A stretch of DNA of 64,000 nucleotides from Quillaja saponaria. Taxonomy: Eukaryota; Streptophyta; Magnoliopsida; Fabales; Quillajaceae. Of this stretch, positions 1 to 9,918 are shown in pieces. Location: the NCBI GenBank assembly GCA_029379385.1, contig CM055611.1, positions 19,290,062 to 19,354,061 of the forward strand, read 5' to 3'. Each line of letters begins with the position of its first letter. The stretch's first letter is position 1. The notes under the pieces were generated by a model, which had not been told where the DNA came from, ran no database searches, and saw nothing but the letters and a program-made list of their open reading frames with translations. The translations under genes were made by a program, and so were the position numbers.

Positions 1-2716
1 TTTCATCCACACATAATTGTAGATATGAGAGTGAACAAACAATCAAACAAAGGAGGGAAATAATTCAATCCTGCTTTATCCAAACCATCTTTACGCCATT
101 AAGCTCAATCTTAACATATTAAATAACCAAAGCATCAAATGCAAGTTGCAGAAAATTAGATGATAAACAAAGGCAGTACATGTGTCTGCACTTCCAAAGC
201 CACCATTGCATGAAGTAATATTTCACCGTTAAGGAAATAAGAGCAGTGACAAGAACAATTGCAAAAAGGAATATGAGAAAATTTAAATGAATTCAACTGG
301 ATAGAGATGAAAAATCCTAAACAGACTGCACTGGAACACCAAAGGATTAGTACGACAATATCTTAGGATATCATGCAGACTGAGTCACATCTGAAAGAAA
401 TGGATCAGAAACAATTTCTAAAACCAACAAAAAATTCCATTTTTAATTTTTGCTTCCATGTTCTCCAACATTTCAGTGTAGCAACCACTGGTCATGCAAT
501 TAGACCTGAAAATTAATCACATTTTAAGGTCAACATTTTTAACACCACTAAGCCTATTTTTAGAGTTATATTATATTGAGTCCTACAAAGACTCAGCAAA
601 CTCAATAATTCACCGCTAAATTAATATAAGATCTCATATGTGATGACCAAAGGAATTCTGTACCCACTAGTCTAGAGTTTTAAATTTATAAACAACTTCT
701 AACATTATCTGATTCTGAGAAATAGATTAACCAGGGAAAAATAGTAACTGATAAGAGAATGGCCCAATACATATGTTTCCACTCAATCCTTCGTTTCCCC
801 TTATTCTTTAGCTTTCCTGGAGGGGAAACAAAGGATACTATACCAACAATCCCGACATGGTATAACTGTATAAGAGATTCGTAAGGTTTCTAGCAGTGGA
901 AAAAGAGAAGGAATCAACAGAAAGAAAACCTGCAGCGAAGATAGAGCATGACCTGCTTCATTAGTTTATCTAGGTATCCCTTACCCAGATTGAACTCTAA
1001 TCAGAAAATGAGTCAAGAGAAACTTGATTTGTTCAACATAATAGCCAAGCCAAAGTTGAACCCACTTTAGCAATTTTCTAGGCGATGATCTTGGCATCTA
1101 TTGCTAGTCTGTAATATGATCCTACAATAACCAGATTTTACTCCAGATCCCCACATAAGCAACCATTTCACTGTGAGCACCTCATACTTTTTCAGAACTT
1201 CTAGAAAAACAAACTGAATTTCAGCTTGAGGAAGATACCAAAATAAAGCATCAGACCAATCTTTCACCATCTCCATGAAGGAACCATCCATGGATTAATA
1301 GCATGAGGCCTCATACGTGATTGCATATTTCAAAGAAACAAGGAGGTTCTAGTTATGTCTATACCTGAACTCTGCCTGCAAAATCTCAGCAGAGAAACCT
1401 CCATTGTACATGAACATCTGATTGGTTAGATTAGAAACTTGACCAAAGAATATTAGCAGTTTCCTCAGTCTATGCTAAGGAATTTACTATGATATGTTAC
1501 TGGTAAGCAAATGATAAGGAACCTCAAAATCCTACTTTGATCTTAATTTCTTGCTAAGGGGTATTTGGATTAAGATGGTGTGTAGTGCGCAATATTTAGA
1601 TGTGGTTTGGCTATTCAGATAGTTCCGACCAGATTGAAGGTGCTTGTCATCTTATCAGTTAAATATGGAAATTCTTGCCAAGGGTTTACTGTTAGAAAGC
1701 ACCTATCACATTGATAAGCAAACTCCTACTTCAATATCAAGAAAACTAGCAAATCAACACTTTATTAACCTGGTGTAAACTGAATTTATTGCAAAAAAAC
1801 CTACACATAGACGACAGTCAACCAAGCACCAGAAGGTTGTTGAGAAAAACACAAATCCAAACAAAAAATCATCGAGTAGAGAATCTCCACCAACAACATA
1901 ATTAAACATTCTCACATCAAGGCCATATCACAATGTGAGGAACCTAAAGAGCATTGAGAGTGCAAAAGCTCTTGTCAAACTCATGGGAAGGGGAAGATAA
2001 ATGTCAAAATACCATCATACTGCAGACTGAACTGAAGGCTTGCCATCTACATCAAATAGAACGTTGATTGTCAAAGTATTAGTTTGGACGCTCTTGTGCA
2101 AGTTTTGCATCATTTGAAGTTTAAAACCACTTGCTATAACAGATGATCATTTTGTCAACCAACTCGTTTCTTAGCATTAAGTTTCAAAGCACATAGATGT
2201 TCGACTGCAATGAATGTCTCACTCTCGTGTAACTATTTATCTCATAAGCATGAGCATTTCTACGTTTTCCTTGTATTTCTCTTCTTATATTCCTAGATCC
2301 AAAACAACAACGGTCAAATACAAAGAAACTCGTCGATGTTTCCAATTGAGAGCAAACTTGATTTCAAATTACAACAGTACCATAATAATTGGGTACCATA
2401 ATAATTGAAGGATCCAAACATTTCTTTATCAATGAATCTGTCAATGGAACTAAGCAAAATGACAATAAACCATCAACATCACTATCAGCATCATCTTTAT
2501 TATTAATAAACTCCATTTGTTTGATACACCATAAAAACATACATGCTATTAAATAAGATGGCACACAACGACAAAAAAGGAACACAACCACCATAGTTCA
2601 ATGCCATGCACGCAACTCATACAAAAAAGGAATATTTTTTCCAATCAAATCAAAACAATTAACATGAAGAGCCTTATGATGAAGAGATGACCAGGTTACC
2701 AAAACAGGATCTTAGA
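1..2716. other. Non-coding stretch downstream of the EG16-like gene
   Basis: I see no credible coding exon on either strand. The open frames are short, lack family motifs and have no convincing splice partners. It is moderately AT-rich and could hold 3' UTR, introns of a gene lying outside the left edge, or plain intergenic DNA. The one distinct structure is an imperfect inverted repeat at 786-836. Confidence 0.5.
786..836. repeat. Short inverted repeat (hairpin-capable)
   Basis: Arms at 786-800 and 822-836 match at 14 of 15 positions, with core CCTTCGTTTCCCC against GGGGAAACAAAGG and a loop of about 21 nt. No function is evident. It could be a chance palindrome or the remnant of a small element. 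Confidence 0.5.
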
Positions 2717-3430
2717 TCAGGAATCACAAGAACTCTCCACTGAATTCCCAACTGGTACACGAATGTCCTTGTAGAGACAAACATAAGGTGCATCAGATCC
2801 GTCGTAATTCCCAGTCCACCTCCCCTCATCAATGTAGCTGGCATCCCAAACTGAAGCATATAAAAACATGGGCTTCTGAGGGAACCCCTCACCTTCTTTC
2901 CTCCCTTCCCTCCTCACCAGCTTCCCATCAATGAGCCACTCGATCAAATCAGGACCCCATTTCATCATATACTCGTGAAACCCATCAGAGAAATCAAAAC
3001 CCAGATCATGAATCTTCTCTCTACTGCCAGTCCCAGTAGTATAGTAGTTGGTTTGCACAATGGTCCTGTCTTTGCCTAAGAACTCAAAGTCAATCTCGTC
3101 TTGGGATTTGTCCCCTTCAAGGGAAGAGAGATAGATGTTGAAGTTGAGGCCACTTGTATTGCCTTTTGGGCACTGAATGAGGGTACTAAAAGTGCCATAG
3201 TGGAAGCGGGTGGTGGTGCGCCAGCGTGCGCCGCCACGGTGGTCAAAGGTGAGAGCAATGGAGTTAGACTCTGGGCAATGATTACATGCTTCTGGGGTGT
3301 AGTCAATAGCAATTTCTTTCAAGGGTTGGGTTTGGTGGTGGGGAGAAGTCTCCGGATGAAGAGCTGGATCAGCCATTGGAGTTGCAAGAGAAAGAAGGCT
3401 ACTGAATGAGAGCGGGTGTGGAAACTGCAT
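2717..3430 (-). CDS. EG16: GH16 endo-beta-glucanase, EG16 type (XTH-related)
   Basis: Intact single-exon frame of 237 aa with a GH16 jelly-roll core. The catalytic motif DEIDFEFLG is at residues 111-119, with nucleophile E112, assisting D114 and acid/base E116. Aromatic substrate-binding segments follow (YMMKWGPDLIEW, about 154-165; FLYASVWDASYI, about 189-200). Two features point to the small plant EG16 group rather than true xyloglucan endotransglucosylases: no clear signal peptide, and the protein ends soon after the core without the XTH C-terminal extension. EG16 enzymes are known to hydrolyse mixed-linkage glucan and xyloglucan. The first ATG is at 3430; a second in-frame ATG at codon 19 (MADPAL) could be the true start. 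Orthologues may be intron-split, but nothing here suggests missing exons. Family assignment is strong; the subgroup is inferred from length and ends. Confidence 0.85.
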   Translation of the reverse strand: MQFPHPLSFSSLLSLATPMADPALHPETSPHHQTQPLKEIAIDYTPEACNHCPESNSIALTFDHRGGARWRTTTRFHYGTFSTLIQCPKGNTSGLNFNIYLSSLEGDKSQDEIDFEFLGKDRTIVQTNYYTTGTGSREKIHDLGFDFSDGFHEYMMKWGPDLIEWLIDGKLVRREGRKEGEGFPQKPMFLYASVWDASYIDEGRWTGNYDGSDAPYVCLYKDIRVPVGNSVESSCDS

Positions 3431-5129
3431 AGAAGCTGGCTTCGTCAGTCAAAGTCAAAGTTATTTGGGCCAGAGTTCTATTAAGCCAGTCAGATCTAAC
3501 CTCATAATATACGGGCTTGGACATGCTTTAGAGGCCCAATTATTAAATTTTTAAGATCCTTGGTCCTTAGTCCTTGCGCCTTTATCAACTTTTTCTCTTC
3601 TTTTTTTTTTTTTTTTTTCCTTTTCTTTTCTTTTCTTTCTGCTAGTATGGGCTTCATCAACTTATTAACATACTTTTCTATACCTAAATTGTAAAAACTT
3701 AAACTACAGTAAAATTCTCATAATTTTAGTTCTGATATGAATATCTTTAATTGAGTTTGAGAGGTAAATCAATAAAAATGTGAATAATTTGACCCAAACA
3801 CTATTTGAATGACAAATAGAAAGCAAAAAAAATAATTTAGAACTACATAGTCATTTCTATTTTTATTATGAAACTGTTATTGGAGAATGAAAAAAATTTG
3901 ACACCATCATATAGATTCATACGTTGTTATTGATAATAAGATTTTATATTTATTTATTTTTATTTTTATTTTTATTCATATCTTATAAGCATATATAAGA
4001 TATTATGATTGCTATATTCACATACGTAGTTGTCTTATTTAACAGTGATTATTATGTTGTAATTAACACTAAATCTTATAAAATCTTGTCAGTTCTTCCA
4101 CCTTTTTAATTCCTCCTCTTCCTTAAGAGATTTACAACTTCTCAACCACAACAAAAGTTTGGAGCATATGTATAGAATGCTTTAATTTGAAATCTCAAAA
4201 ATACTAAGATCTAGTAGAATACAAAAATGTTTCTGAAACAACAATGTCATTTGTGGGATTAATTAATACACAAATTAATAAGCCGCTCGATTAGGAAGAA
4301 TACAATCCAGTAATCCATTCTAGAATTATGATCAAGTCAACTAATCAAGATGCATGATGACCAAAACCTTTGTTGATATCATCGATTATGAGAACATTAA
4401 TTTGTGCTACATAACATTGATTTATGGACAAAAGGCTTAATTAGGATTTTTGAATCCGTTAACCTAGGGAACATGTTGCATTAATCTACACATAATGAGA
4501 TTCATATAAGCCTTTGATTATTTAAAAGGTCTATCTTGATTGATTTACGTACATCTTAAATAATTATCTTAAATGAATGACAATATTTAAAAAAATGAAT
4601 TATTATTATAAGAATATCATATCTTTTACTTTTTATTTTTATTTTTTATGCTAATGTAAAATTAATTCTTATCATACTTTACATGAGAAATCTAACAAAT
4701 CTAATCTTTTAAGTTTTTAAAAACATAGGATTCCCTTAATAAGAATTTAAAAATTAAGTGCAAATTTTAAACAAGTTAAGTAATTGATAATTGTAAATTA
4801 ATTAGAAGCCTAATCATTAGCACACCCTCAATTGTCATTGGTCATTGGCAACACTAGGCAAGTTGACACGTGACATTCCACGTATGTCTTATACTTACAC
4901 GTTACTAGTGGACAAATCTCTCTCTTCCACATGGAGAGGAATGAAATTTGAAGCATCTGATTGAAGGCCGCATTTGGAATCCTAAGGCCACGGATTCAAT
5001 ATCAAGACAAAATTATCTTTTTCCAGTTGACCCACCAAACGCGAACTAAAGAGAACAAATTAATATTCCATTAAATTAAATGTTTTAAAAACTTAATCAT
5101 TTTTGGATGGATTGGAAAATGCAAACAAC

Positions 5130-5400
5130 ACAATGGACACGGTACGAAGTAGTGGGCCCCACATATCATTCTATCATCACCAACTACTAAATTCCAAGCG
5201 TGACCTACATGTCACTATAAACTAACTCTCCCGCCGGATTTTAAAATTCGGATCCCGACGTTCCAAACCCGTTCTTCATTTACAACCCGACAAACTAAGA
5301 CCGTCTTTCTTCTGTCTGCTTCTCTCTGTATTTTCTTTTTGTTTAAACCGATTGGATCCCACTTGATCAGCTATAAGCCGCGGCTCTCGAGCTGGCTTCA
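5130..5400. promoter_or_regulatory. Promoter-like island without an obvious gene
   Basis: Less AT-rich than its surroundings. It has a TATA-like CTATAAACTA near 5216-5225, CCGCC/CCCGAC-type motifs just after, and a CT-rich stretch near 5305-5340 resembling a plant 5' leader. No coding frame follows before the ERF ATG at 6475. It could be a distal ERF promoter, the start of a long ERF leader, or a relic promoter. Confidence 0.3.
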
Positions 5401-5429
5401 TGCCATTGACCATTTGACCTCTCTTATTT

Positions 5430-5660
5430 AGTCTTTTCATTAAATACTTAATACTTGAAAAAAATAAATTTTTAAACGAGTATTAAAAAATAAATATATA
5501 ATAAATACAATTTTTAAAAATTAAAATTTTTATAAGTAATAATTTATATAATAAATAATATTAAAATTATGATCAATTATTATAATAATATTATAAAATA
5601 ACTATTTATAGAAACTTAACAAGTGTCTTTTAGACATCTGTTAAATAAATCTTTTGTAAA
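5430..5660 (-). mobile_element. MITE-like repeat, family A copy 1
   Basis: Read on the minus strand, the AT-rich core (TTGATCATAATTTTAATATT, then a TAAATTATTACTTATAAA-type stretch and ATTGTATTTATTATA) matches the plus strand at about 19695-19800 with small differences. The ends share the motif AAGTGTC...CATCTGTTAAATAAAT. Two diverged copies in opposite orientation, with no coding capacity, fit a non-autonomous DNA element. The borders are approximate. Confidence 0.6.
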
Positions 5661-6474
5661 ATTATATGCTTCTTTGTAGATTAAAAAATAAAAACAAAAC
5701 AAGCTTCTTTCTCTGAAATTGTATGCAATGATTAAGGACTTAATTTTATTTTATTTTCATTTTAAATATTTACACTAGTATGATCGCATCGCTAATTGAA
5801 TAATTATAAACTGTATAGAAATATAAAATTAATGAAAGTAATTTCTATGTTGTTCACAAATCTCACCCTTTTCCTAATCCTAATAAGTTTCAAGGATTAA
5901 TGTATTAAGGACTTTTAAACTTTTCTTAAGCTTTGAGAACAATTTCGAGGGAAATTAAGGGGGGGAAAAAAAAAGGTTAGGGAAACTTCTGTCAAATTTT
6001 CATTTCAGTTTGTGAATGAATAATATATGACCACTAATCAGAATCGGAATCTTGAAATGTCCAAAACTCCCAAGTAAATAGATTTTGATCTTTTTGTACA
6101 GCAATGGCGTTTTCTCAAGCCAGTTTAAAGTAGAGCTAAGCTGCATGGTTGGCAATTTACAAGTACATCATGCACACGAATTGAAGGAATAAAAAAAATT
6201 TGAAATGAAAAAGAAACGGACAAAGTAATAATGGAGATAGGATACTTACATTCATACACTTTCTGAAACCATCTTATATATATATATATATTGCTATTAA
6301 GATCAGTATCATTCATGCCAATCTGTTTTTCACATGCATTCATAGATCAGAATTTCTCTCGCTAATCACTACATAAAAACACACAAGAAGAAGCTAAACT
6401 GTTACAGTCAAAGCTCAAAGCTCAAGCTTTCAATCTTAATTAATTAGTTAATCTCCTCCATAAGCTTATTAGTT

Positions 6475-7389
6475 ATGGCAGGAGCTGAAAGCACCACCAA
6501 GTATGCCACTGCCACCGCTTCCACGGCCATAAAGAATCCGGTTCAACCAAACAAACCAACTATCCGGAGGTTTGTTGGGGTCCGACAAAGGCCTTCAGGT
6601 AGGTGGGTGGCAGAAATCAAGGACTCTTCTCAACATGTGAGATTATGGCTAGGAACTTATGATACACCAGAAGAAGCAGCTAGGGCCTATGATGAAGCGG
6701 CTCGTGCATTGCGAGGAGAAAATGCTCGAACCAATTTTGCATCGGCTAACCAAACCACAGTCCAGCCGGGTTCATCTTTGTCTGATGGAAGGGGGATTGT
6801 GTCTGGGTCGGATGGGCGACATGGGTTAAGCTTTTCTTCCTTGAAAGCCAAGTTAAGTAAGAATCTTCAAAGTATCATGGCAAGGACTAGTGAAAATAAC
6901 AAGTCCTCAAAAAATAGGGTGAGTGACCATTTCACCTTTGCTAGCATATTTCATAGAAGAAGTTACCCACAATACCAAGTGCCTATTGATATGAAAAACA
7001 TTGAAAAAGTGGTGCAACCAAGCATTATTGTGCCCCGTGTTGAAAAAGAGCCTAATGCTTGGGATACCTCTAGTGTTTCGGATTGTAGCTCTGAATGGGT
7101 CGGGTTTAGGCAAGCCGGTTTGGATTCAGATGGTTCAGATATAGGGGAAGTTAGTGTTGGTGAGCAAGGATTTGTGGATCAAATGATGGGTTGGATTGAT
7201 AGCCCTGAGATTTGTGTAATTAGTGCAGGGAATAGTGAGGCTTCAAGGAGTAAAAGGTTTAAAGTTTCTTCTTCTGTGGTGGTGCCTCCAACTTTTAGTG
7301 GATCCCCATTTGATGGTTGTGGGTCTCCATACCATGGTTGTGACTCTCCATATAATGGTTATGGTTCTCCATATCATGGTGGGAATTGA
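6475..7389 (+). CDS. AP2/ERF-domain transcription factor (RAP2-11/ERN-like)
   Basis: Single-exon protein of 304 aa with one AP2/ERF DNA-binding domain at about residues 32-88. It starts [20 protein letters not shown] and carries the WLG strand motif and an [11 protein letters not shown] helix. ERF domains bind GCC-box or DRE-like DNA in the nucleus. The [17 protein letters not shown] signature with no WAAEIRDP motif resembles the RAP2-11/ERN and ERF087-like groups more than classic ERFs or DREBs. After the domain lie a Ser/Lys-rich stretch, an acidic Ser/Asp-rich segment (about 198-250) that may activate transcription, and a C-terminal run of four imperfect heptads. The start is the first ATG of the frame, after a stop-containing leader. 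Subgroup and target are uncertain. Confidence 0.85.
   Translation: MAGAESTTKYATATASTAIKNPVQPNKPTIRRFVGVRQRPSGRWVAEIKDSSQHVRLWLGTYDTPEEAARAYDEAARALRGENARTNFASANQTTVQPGSSLSDGRGIVSGSDGRHGLSFSSLKAKLSKNLQSIMARTSENNKSSKNRVSDHFTFASIFHRRSYPQYQVPIDMKNIEKVVQPSIIVPRVEKEPNAWDTSSVSDCSSEWVGFRQAGLDSDGSDIGEVSVGEQGFVDQMMGWIDSPEICVISAGNSEASRSKRFKVSSSVVVPPTFSGSPFDGCGSPYHGCDSPYNGYGSPYHGGN
7303..7386 (+). repeat. Four tandem 21-bp units coding an SP(Y/F)xG repeat tail
   Basis: The last coding 84 bp of the ERF gene are four 21-bp units, coding [21 protein letters not shown] and SPYHGGN. The frame is kept, so the array can gain or lose units without a frameshift. Confidence 0.85.
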
Positions 7390-9589
7390 AGGAATTTGGT
7401 GAACATTATGGAAGTGTTTGATGATGTTATGTAATGTCATGCATAATTAAGCTAGTTAAGCTAGCTGCTTCTTTACAAAGGTAAGAAGTTTTTAATTAAG
7501 TTGATGTTTCTGTGTAATGGTGAACATGGAAATGTATGTACATATAGAATACAAGTTTGGAGGAGTCAAAAATCAGAAGAATATATGTTTACCCTGTTGT
7601 TAAAAGAGATCAATCAAAATTTGGTTGCAATAAAAACTGATCTGCTATTCTGCTATAAAATCAAAGTTAAAAAATATATATTCAACTTTCTTTGGCACTG
7701 AAATTAAATTTTCCTTCTAATTTTGCAGTTAGTAATTCAAGTGAATAAGATAACCATATAAACAATCAGATCAGTTTTGGAATAGTAATTCTATCCAACT
7801 ATGAATCTTTGATTATTGCTTTAGGTTGACTAACAGGTCATACTTGATGATCAAAAAAATTAAAACATGAGCAAAATTTTCCCTTCAACTTAGTTAATTA
7901 GTGAGAGAATAATTCTCTATGATCCATATATATGAGATTAATATGAAGTACTTATTCATCTCAAGTGTTGTTATAGATAAGATTCCTAGAGCTACTTTAT
8001 TCTTCTTAATTTCCCAAGCCTTATCTTTCCTTAAAATGGTTCCAGATGCCGAATTCTATCGGAATTTTCATTGGGTTCTAGCTAGCTGCATCTGCAGATA
8101 GCTATTACCTTGATCATTTGTGCATTCAGCAGAAGAGATTTTTTTTAGGAAACCAGATGACATTGCAGCTTATTCTTGAGTGAGCATATATCTGGATATG
8201 TAGCGAGTAGTGAAGACCCATAATCTAAGTTGCTGAGTTTTGGAGACTCTGGAGAGGAATACAAAACTTCCTATATTTGTTTGTTGATCAACATCTCTGA
8301 TTAATTCATATATACAAAGACCTCAAAATTGTTTGAAACGAATGTTAAAAGCTTAAGCTATTAGTCAAGACGCAACTTTATTTCCTTATACTCATAATAG
8401 GACACAATCCTGTGTCTATTAGTGATGCTGGTGATCAGCCTGAGAGGGTTTACATTGTCGCACCGACATGCTGAGTTGTTAAGACAACTGATATCATAAA
8501 CACATGTGAAAACGAGTTTACAGATGATTGTTTGATCTCATAAAGCTGACAAAAATATCATTAAGTGCTAAGTATGAACGCACAGTTAAAGCCAAAGATT
8601 TGAACTCATTGTTCCCTTGCAATCAGTATGATTTAGGAGTACTTCTTGTTAAAAAGAAAAAATGAAAAACAGTGCATTTGTAATTAAGGTCCATGCCCCT
8701 TGCGAGCAGAATTGCATTATTCTTGTGTATCTATGATGATTAAGTTTTTTCTTTTTAATTATTAATCATTCTTCCTTTTTGTCTGTCTACTTTTCACACT
8801 TACTTACCTTTCATTGAGCAAACCTTTCGTTGTTTATCAATAACCGAAAACTGTCAAATTGATCAAATATTTAGTTGGAGTAGAGATACAAATGAGTTGG
8901 GCTTGAGCTTGGCTCATCATACTGTTAGAATAATAATTTGAAATTTATATTTTATCTTTTAGAACTCGTAGGAGAATAATATTTTGGTGTAATTGTGTTA
9001 TGAGATAGTTAGTAACGGTTTGTTAGTGTTGAGTTATGGGTTAGTAATGAATTGGGTGTTAGTGATGATTTTTTTTTTTTTTGGTGTAGCAGGTTGTTCA
9101 TGCCAATTTGCATATTTGATATGTTCAAAAACATGTCATTTATTTTGGAATAAATTAATATATATATAAATAGATTATAAACTATAATATTTAGGTTTAC
9201 GTAAAGTAAACACTACTTGTATGACAATGCAATATTTACATCTCTACATGCGTAATATCTACCACACATCCTAATAAATTTGACATCAGATCCCACCAAG
9301 TTTTTAGCAAAGTGATGTCAAAACAGTGTGTACTAATGTACAAACATATTTACTTAATTAATATTATGATGAGAAATTGAATATTAAAAATATAGTATAA
9401 ATATGAATAATAAAATATATATTATATTAGCGAGTTAAGCTTTATAAAACAAAAAAATTGATCTCCACTTATTTACTAAATAAATTTTAAAATAAAACTT
9501 AAATTCACCTTGTCTAGAAATAAAAATCAATTACATAGATGTGAAGTGCTTAAAAAACCTACTGAACAAAACCCTGGAGACAATTGGGT
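7390..9589. other. Intergenic region, ERF 3' side to RS31 promoter
   Basis: Begins with the ERF 3' UTR. The rest is AT-rich with poly-T near 9068-9082 and TA-rich patches near 9160 and 9400. No coding exon, RNA gene or clear element was recognised. Confidence 0.5.
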
Positions 9590-9918
9590 GCGGTGCAGTG
9601 CAGGAACAGCTCAGCTATTGCCCAAACGGTCCAACTTTAACTTTTGTCCACGCCTCGGCCTACACCACTACACAGCCTGCAAGTTCTCTACGAGCCAAAG
9701 CTCTCTCATTTTACAATTTGTCCAATTACCCCCTAGGGTTTCTCTGAGTTTAAGATCGTACTAACTCCAAGGTATGAATCTTCAACCTCTTTTTCTATGA
9801 TTCTTACAACAGTACTGGATTTAGTAATCGTGACATTTTATTTCTATTATCTTAAGCTCGAATTTTTTAAATTGTAGTTTTTTCAAGAAAGTTTTCCAAG
9901 CTTGGAGCTCACTGGAAA
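9590..9918 (+). other. 5' leader of the RS31-like gene with a leader intron
   Basis: GC-richer sequence before the RS31 ATG. A probable leader exon ends at 9771 (CCAAG, then GTATGA) and a short intron runs to the AG at 9876-9877. The second exon then carries 41 nt of leader before the ATG at 9919. The transcription start is not defined. Confidence 0.6.

Larger units (their letters stand above)
3431..6474. other. Intergenic region between EG16-like and ERF genes
   Basis: Divergent promoter space for the minus-strand EG16-like gene and the plus-strand ERF gene. It contains a long T-rich tract (about 3600-3640), AT-rich sequence, a perfect G-box CACGTG at 4867-4872, a promoter-like GC-richer island (about 5130-5400), a MITE-like repeat (about 5430-5660) and a (TA)n tract near 6270-6290. 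No coding exon is supported. Confidence 0.6.

Noticed and set aside
1067..1291. 74-codon minus-strand frame at the left edge
   Set aside because: No motif, no splice context and no neighbouring exons of similar character.
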